Assembly (NCBI GenBank): GCA_964427005.1
Contig: CAYRTL010000161.1
Coordinates: 1 to 9,433 of the forward strand
Origin: JAMXLO01 sp964427005
Lineage (GTDB): Bacteria; Pseudomonadota; Alphaproteobacteria; Acetobacterales; Acetobacteraceae
DNA: 9,433 nt
Reading direction: 5' to 3'
Below are positions 5,833 through 9,433 of the stretch, piece by piece; within the stretch, counting starts at the first letter, position 1; each line of letters starts with the position of its first letter. Under the pieces are notes generated by a model. The model saw nothing but the letters and a program-made list of their open reading frames with translations, was not told where the DNA came from and searched no databases. The position numbers and the translations under genes were made by a program.

Positions 5833-6674
5833 CGCAGACCGTCCAGCAGGCCCTGAACCGCGCCGCCGAGTGCCTGCGCGAGACAGGCATCGACAACCCG
5901 CGGCTCGAGGCTCGCCTGCTGCTGGCGCACGCTCTCGGGATCACGCCCGCCGCGCTAGTGGGCCGGAATGCCGCTCCGATCGACGCGGCGGCATTTGGCG
6001 CCCTGGTTGCCCGGCGGGCCGCACGCGAGCCCCTTGCCCTCATTCTCGGGCGGCGAGAGTTCTGGAGCCTTGATTTTGCCGTCTCGCCCGCGACGCTGAT
6101 TCCGCGGCCGGATTCGGAAACCCTGATCGAGGCTGCTGTTGCGGCGTTCAGGGACCGCCCATCTCCGCACCGGCTGCTGGATCTCGGAACCGGCACCGGC
6201 TGCCTGCTGCTGGCTGCTTTGTCCGAATTTCCGGATGCCTTCGGGGTGGGCGTTGACCGATCCGCCGCCGCTGCGGCGCTGGCCGCGAGGAATGCGAGGG
6301 CATTGCACATGGCCGACCGCGCGGCGCTCGTCTGCGGCAATTGGGTCGACGCTTTGCAGACGCGCTTCGAACTCGTCTTGTGCAACCCGCCCTACATTCC
6401 CACCTCGGATCTGAGCGGCTTGATGCCCGAGGTGGCTCGCTACGAGCCTCGATCCGCCCTCGACGGTGGACCAGACGGTCTGGCAGCATACCGCACCTTG
6501 GTTCCCCACCTTCCGCGCCTGCTCGATTTGGATGGCGTGGCACTCGTGGAGCTTGGGGCGGGTCAGGCGGACGAAGTCGCCGCGCTCGCCCGTGAGGTAG
6601 GGCTCGCCCACGAACTCCGGCACGATTTGTCCGGGATTGCGCGGGTTTTGGTCCTGCGACGGGTTCTGCCATGA
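5829..6674 (+). CDS. prmC: Peptide chain release factor N5-glutamine methyltransferase
   Basis: PrmC (HemK) methylates the Gln of the GGQ motif in release factors RF1 and RF2 using S-adenosylmethionine. Read from 5829 the protein has about 281 residues, the usual length. The N-terminal helical domain (TVQQALNRAAECLRETGIDN, RLEARLLLAHALG) leads to LILGRREFWSLDF and the IPRPDSE motif at about 91-97. The SAM-binding loop LDLGTGTG is at about 117-124, and the catalytic NPPY at 186-189. No ATG, GTG or TTG occurs in frame upstream of GTG 5958. That start would remove 43 residues of the recognition domain, so I place the start at CTG 5829, which overlaps the rpmB stop (CTGA). A different rare start or a sequence error is possible. 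The stop overlaps an ATG (ATGA at 6671-6674) of a 12-codon reading frame with no evident role. Expression is probably coupled to rpmB. Confidence 0.92.
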   Translation: MTQTVQQALNRAAECLRETGIDNPRLEARLLLAHALGITPAALVGRNAAPIDAAAFGALVARRAAREPLALILGRREFWSLDFAVSPATLIPRPDSETLIEAAVAAFRDRPSPHRLLDLGTGTGCLLLAALSEFPDAFGVGVDRSAAAAALAARNARALHMADRAALVCGNWVDALQTRFELVLCNPPYIPTSDLSGLMPEVARYEPRSALDGGPDGLAAYRTLVPHLPRLLDLDGVALVELGAGQADEVAALAREVGLAHELRHDLSGIARVLVLRRVLP

Positions 6675-6683
6675 AAAAACCGT

Positions 6684-6712
6684 TTGGCAGAGCGCGAGTG
6701 GCAGTCTAGCTT
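6684..6712 (+). promoter_or_regulatory. Candidate promoter for the DUF4167 gene
   Basis: TTGGCA (6684-6689) is one base off the -35 consensus. After 17 nt comes TAGCTT (6707-6712), a weaker -10. It lies just behind the prmC stop and would give a leader of about 200 nt before the coding start at 6918. Confidence 0.4.
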
Positions 6713-6917
6713 GCGTTACGGCAGGGCCAGCCGCACAGCGGGTCGCCCGAGGCAGCTTGGCCGAATCGACCGCCGTTTGCTCCGGTGGTCAGCGGAGAGG
6801 CTGTTCGCCGGAACCAGGATGCCGATGATTGAGACCTGGCCGAGGGGCACGCCCCGCGACGCCTTACGGGGTGAGCCATGTCCGGTCTGTTTAGTGGGAA
6901 GGCACGATAGCAACAGA
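6713..6917 (+). promoter_or_regulatory. Hairpin-rich 5' leader of the DUF4167 gene, possible structured RNA
   Basis: The 243 bases between prmC and the next start hold no convincing gene. They contain several stems. GGCCAGCC (6725-6732) pairs with GGC (6751-6753) and TGGCC (6758-6762), around an inner CGGG-TCG-CCCG hairpin (6739-6749). CTCCG (6780-6784) pairs with CGGAG (6793-6797). TGGC (6837-6840) with GCCA (6875-6878) encloses CGCCCCG (6850-6856) paired with CGGGGTG (6867-6873). GGGG at 6844-6847 can instead pair with CCCC 6852-6855, so two folds exclude each other. I recognise no known RNA family. In GC-rich DNA some stems arise by chance. Confidence 0.3.
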
Positions 6918-7385
6918 ATGAACATGAAACGCATGCGTGGACGTGGCCATCGACCCGGTGGCGGCGGAGGTGGTGGCGGAGGCCTGCGGCATCACGGGGG
7001 AGGCGGCGGAGGCGGGATTCCGCTCAACCGCAACCATGTCTTTGACAGCAACGGGCCCGACGTGCGCATCCGCGGGACCGCGCAACAGCTGTTCGAGAAG
7101 TATCTCCAGCTCGGACGGGATGCGACCAGTGGCGGCGACCGGGTGATGGCCGAGGGCTATTTCCAGCACGCCGAACACTATTTCCGCATCCTGAATGCGA
7201 TGAATCAGGCGGCGCAGCAGAACCAGCAAAACGGCCAGCAGCACGGTGGTCCTCGACGCCAGTACACTGGTGAAGAGGGCGCCCCGTCCGGCGAAGCGGA
7301 GGAGGGCGAGAACCGCGCGCCCGGTGTGGGCGAGCAGCCTGAAGCCCGCGAGATTCCGATCGCGGCAGCGCCTCCGGAGGCTTGA
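6918..7385 (+). CDS. DUF4167 domain-containing Arg/Gly-rich protein
   Basis: The protein has 155 residues. The start MNMKRMRGRGHRPG leads into a glycine run broken by LRHHG (two tracts, about residues 15-33), an RGG-like basic tail suggestive of RNA binding. The DUF4167 core follows: NRNHVFDSNGPDVRIRGTAQ, then QLFEKYLQLGRDA, SGGDRVMAEGYFQHAEHYFR. The remaining 50 or so residues are Gln/Glu/Pro-rich and look disordered. The family is nearly confined to Alphaproteobacteria, often next to prmC, and its function is not established; a role with RNA or ribosomes is inference. ATG 6918 or 6924 may be the start; upstream frame-open sequence is not family-like. The nearest purine-rich site, GGGAAGG at about 6896-6902, is 15 nt or more away, which is long. 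Confidence 0.88.
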   Translation: MNMKRMRGRGHRPGGGGGGGGGLRHHGGGGGGGIPLNRNHVFDSNGPDVRIRGTAQQLFEKYLQLGRDATSGGDRVMAEGYFQHAEHYFRILNAMNQAAQQNQQNGQQHGGPRRQYTGEEGAPSGEAEEGENRAPGVGEQPEAREIPIAAAPPEA

Positions 7386-7392
7386 CTCTTAC

Positions 7393-7424
7393 CGTCATGG
7401 CTGGGGTTGGCCCGGCCACCCACG
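7393..7424. repeat. Intergenic palindromic repeat, copy 2
   Basis: TGGCTGGG (7398-7405) and CCCGGCCA (7411-7418) form an 8-bp stem (one G-T pair) with loop GTTGG. The outer bases CGT...ACG can also pair. It shares the CGTCATGGC...CCCGGCCA layout with 5173-5206. It lies 7 nt after the DUF4167 stop and 18 nt from the dinB stop on the other strand, so it may serve as a bidirectional terminator between convergent genes. Confidence 0.6.
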
Positions 7425-7442
7425 TCTTGCTGACGTTAATTC

Positions 7443-8693
7443 CTACTGATTCCACCCCCGGCCTCGGCTGATGGCGCCGGCTCCGAACCTTTGACGCAGC
7501 GCGTCTATCGCCGCCTGCACGGCAGCGCGGCGGGGCGTCTCGGTGTCGGCGAGGTCGCCCCGATCCGCCTCCGCCAACGGCAGCAATGGATTGGCGCCCA
7601 CGCCGATGAGCCGGAAGGCGGCGCCGGTTGCCTCGCGTCGCAGCAATGCGCTGGCGGCATCGAATAGCCGGTCGGGCAGCACGGTCGGGCTCGCGAGGCG
7701 GCCGGCGCGCGTGCGGATGGCGAAGTCCGTCGTCTTCAGCTTCAGCACAACGCCACCGGCGGCGAGCTCGTGCTCTTTCAGCCGGCGGGCAAGCTTTTCG
7801 GACAGTCGCCAGAGATGGGCTTCCAAGTCGGCTGGGCGAGTCAGATCTGAATCGAATGTCGTCTCGGCGCTGATCGACTTGGTGCCGCGCGCCGGATCAA
7901 CCAGCCTCGCATCCTCACCGCGGGCGCGCTGCACCAGCGCCGGCCCATCGTCGCCAAGCCGGCGCCTTGCCTCCTTCTCGCTCAATGCCTGCAGATGACC
8001 GAGAAGCGTGATGCCCTGCGACGCCAGTCGTCGTGCGAGTGCTGGACCGACGCCCGGCAACAGCCGGACCGGCTCCGGGGCAAGAACCGTCCGCGCCTCA
8101 GCAGCGCCAATGACCGCGAAGCCCCGGGGCTTGTCGCGGCCGGCGGCGATCTTCGCCAGCAGCCGGTTCGGAGCAAGGCCGATCGACACCGTGATGCCGA
8201 TGCTCTGTTCAACCTCGCGCGCGAAACGCGCCAGGACCACCGCGGGCGGTGCGCCATGCAGTGCTTCCGTGCCAGCGAGGTCCAGCACAGCCTCGTCGAT
8301 CGACAGCGGCTGCACGAGTGGCGTGAGCGTTGCCATCAGACTGCGGACCTGACGCCCGACCGCGACGTATTTGCTGAAATCGGGCCGGATCACCACCGCG
8401 TCGGGACATGCCTTCAACGCCTTGAACATCGGCATCGCGCTGCGCACGCCATACATCCGCGCGACGTAGCAGGCCGCGGTGACGACGCCGCGCACGCCGC
8501 CGCCAACTATCACTGGCTTGGCAGCCAGCTCCGGCTGATCGCGCTTCTCGACGCTGGCGTAGAACGCGTCGCAGTCGACGTGGGCAATGGTCAGATCGAA
8601 CAGTTCGGGATGGCTGATAATGCGATGTCCGCCGCATGACTCACATGTGTTGCCATCAGCTTCGGTCAGACAGTCGCGGCAGATGGCCGGCAC
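7443..8693 (-). CDS. dinB: DNA polymerase IV (Y family) with N-terminal Cys-pair extension
   Basis: The 416-residue protein is a translesion DNA polymerase. Residues 1-33 add a putative zinc knuckle, CRDC (5-8) and CESC (17-20), as in a subgroup of alphaproteobacterial DinB proteins. The palm follows: VDCDAFYASVEKRD with metal-binding Asp40 and steric-gate position Tyr45, YGVRSAMPMFKALKACPDA (finger region), and SIDEAVLD with Asp133 and Glu134. The thumb helix-hairpin-helix is LLPGVGPALARRLASQGI. The little-finger domain begins near TKSISAETTFDSDLTRPADL. In the C-terminal part, where many DinB have a QxDLF clamp-binding peptide, this protein has RGDLA (378-382), so that contact may be weak. 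The GTG start at 8693 is supported by the Cys motif immediately after it. It lies 2 nt after the mak stop, so translation is probably coupled; no Shine-Dalgarno site is visible. No LexA box was seen near the start. Confidence 0.95.
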   Translation of the reverse strand: MPAICRDCLTEADGNTCESCGGHRIISHPELFDLTIAHVDCDAFYASVEKRDQPELAAKPVIVGGGVRGVVTAACYVARMYGVRSAMPMFKALKACPDAVVIRPDFSKYVAVGRQVRSLMATLTPLVQPLSIDEAVLDLAGTEALHGAPPAVVLARFAREVEQSIGITVSIGLAPNRLLAKIAAGRDKPRGFAVIGAAEARTVLAPEPVRLLPGVGPALARRLASQGITLLGHLQALSEKEARRRLGDDGPALVQRARGEDARLVDPARGTKSISAETTFDSDLTRPADLEAHLWRLSEKLARRLKEHELAAGGVVLKLKTTDFAIRTRAGRLASPTVLPDRLFDAASALLRREATGAAFRLIGVGANPLLPLAEADRGDLADTETPRRAAVQAAIDALRQRFGAGAISRGRGWNQ

Positions 8694-8695
8694 AC

Positions 8696-9433
8696 TCAGC
8701 CGGCCGACCAGAGCCAGGCCGCGCCGCGCACGCCGGATGAATCGCCGCGCTTGTTGCGGACGATTGGCGTCTGCACGAAGTCACTGAACACGTAGCGTGT
8801 GACCAGCGGCGGGAGCGCCGCATACAGGTGGTCCATGTTGGAGAGGCCACCACCCAGGACGATCACATCCGGATCCAGCAGGTTGACCACCTGAGCCAGC
8901 CCGCGCGCGAGGCGGTGGGCATGGCGTTCTAGCGCTGCCTGCGCGCGCACCTCACCGGCGGCTGCCCGCGCGGGAATGCCGCTCGCGTCATGCGCACCCT
9001 CACCGTCGCAGTCGCGTGCCAGCGATGGGCCGGCAACCCACGTCTCCAGGCAACCCCAGTGGCCGCACCAGCACTGCCGCCCCGGCAATTCGTCGATGTT
9101 CGGCCAGGGCAGCGGGTTGTGACCCCATTCGCCGGTGACGTGGTTGCGGCCTCGGATGACTTTTCCGTCCACCACCACGCCGCCGCCGCAACCGGTGCCG
9201 ATGATGACGCCGAACACAACGTGCTGGCCGGCACCAGCGCCATCGGTCGCTTCTGACAGGGCGAAGCAGTTGGCGTCGTTCTCCACCCGCACCTCGCGAT
9301 TCAGCAGGCTGCTGATGTCGCGGTCGAATGCGTGGCCGTTCAGTGCAATCGAGTTGGCGTTCTTCACCAGACCCGTCGCGGGGCTGATCACGCCGGGAAT
9401 ACCGATCCCCACGGTCGCGGTGACGCCGAGTTG
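8696..9433 (-). CDS. mak: ROK-family fructokinase, N-terminus off right edge
   Basis: The 245 residues present match E. coli Mak (YajF) closely: GIGIPGVISPATGLVKNANS, NDANCFALSEATDGAGAGQ, VIIGTGCGGGVVVDGKVI, TGEWGHNPLPW, and VVNLLDPDVIVLGGGLSN, ending in GDSSGVRGAAWLW. The catalytic Asp is in ENDAN. The ROK zinc site is visible as the His of EWGH and the CWCGHWGC cysteines. The enzyme phosphorylates fructose, or a related hexose, with ATP. About 55 N-terminal residues, including the DxGGTK phosphate-binding loop, lie beyond the edge. The frame is open from base 9433, so the GTG at 9412 is internal and not the start. The stop (TGA 8698-8696) is 2 nt before the dinB start, implying one transcript. 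An N-acetylhexosamine kinase is less likely given the Mak-like motifs. Confidence 0.93.
   Translation of the reverse strand, partial: QLGVTATVGIGIPGVISPATGLVKNANSIALNGHAFDRDISSLLNREVRVENDANCFALSEATDGAGAGQHVVFGVIIGTGCGGGVVVDGKVIRGRNHVTGEWGHNPLPWPNIDELPGRQCWCGHWGCLETWVAGPSLARDCDGEGAHDASGIPARAAAGEVRAQAALERHAHRLARGLAQVVNLLDPDVIVLGGGLSNMDHLYAALPPLVTRYVFSDFVQTPIVRNKRGDSSGVRGAAWLWSAG

Noticed and set aside
6671..6709. 12-codon frame overlapping the prmC stop (ATGA)
   Set aside because: Too short to support, has no ribosome site of its own, and ends in the candidate -10 box; noted only in the leader finding.
6716..6934. Minus-strand 72-codon frame with a hydrophobic start (MRFMFILLLSCL)
   Set aside because: It resembles a signal peptide by chance only. 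It lies antisense to the DUF4167 leader, and the rest lacks protein-like pattern.
6957..7020. G-rich tract that could be taken for a tandem repeat
   Set aside because: It codes for the glycine runs of the DUF4167 protein in frame, so it is coding low complexity rather than a separate repeat.
7995..8639. Plus-strand open frame of 214 codons
   Set aside because: Antisense to dinB, whose motifs are unambiguous.

Overview
This window comes from a GC-rich Alphaproteobacterium, most likely an acetic-acid-bacterium relative (Acetobacteraceae/Rhodospirillales). The pointers are the strong G/C bias at third codon positions, the DUF4167 protein next to prmC, the DinB with an N-terminal Cys-pair extension, and intergenic CGTCATGGC...GGCCA palindromes of a type common in this class. 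It is a draft assembly: 100 Ns at 5258-5357 mark a scaffold gap.

Left part (1-2104, minus strand). A conserved-looking hypothetical gene runs off the left edge (1-436). A perfect 7+7 bp inverted repeat, a candidate operator, sits just upstream of its start. Next comes a frameshifted gene remnant (512-702) directly behind a 14-TM DHA2-type MFS exporter (704-2104).

Centre-left (2220-5158, plus strand). Divergent from the exporter is a tight three-gene group: a J-domain protein with one membrane anchor, an NMT1/THI5-like substrate-binding-fold protein with no visible signal peptide, and an alpha/beta hydrolase. The gaps are 11 and 24 nt with good Shine-Dalgarno sites, so the last two genes, and probably all three, are co-transcribed. 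Their shared role is unknown. A palindromic repeat and T-rich sequence follow, then the gap.

Centre-right (5358-7385, plus strand). Just after the gap is the last 27 codons of a xanthine-dehydrogenase-family molybdopterin-binding subunit. A good sigma70-like promoter then drives rpmB (ribosomal protein L28). prmC (release-factor glutamine methyltransferase) overlaps the rpmB stop and appears to lack any ATG/GTG/TTG start for its N-terminal domain. A gene for a DUF4167 Arg/Gly-rich protein follows, behind a 200-nt, hairpin-rich leader with its own possible promoter. rpmB, prmC and DUF4167 all concern the ribosome or RNA.

Right part (7443-9433, minus strand). A Mak-type ROK fructokinase (cut by the right edge) is followed after 2 nt by dinB (DNA polymerase IV). 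dinB converges on the DUF4167 gene across a second palindromic repeat.

No tRNA, rRNA, CRISPR array, transposase or complete mobile element was seen. I did not identify a clearly new multi-gene system. The best candidates for a second look are the DnaJ/substrate-binding-protein/hydrolase group, the non-canonical prmC start, the frameshifted remnant and the structured DUF4167 leader.
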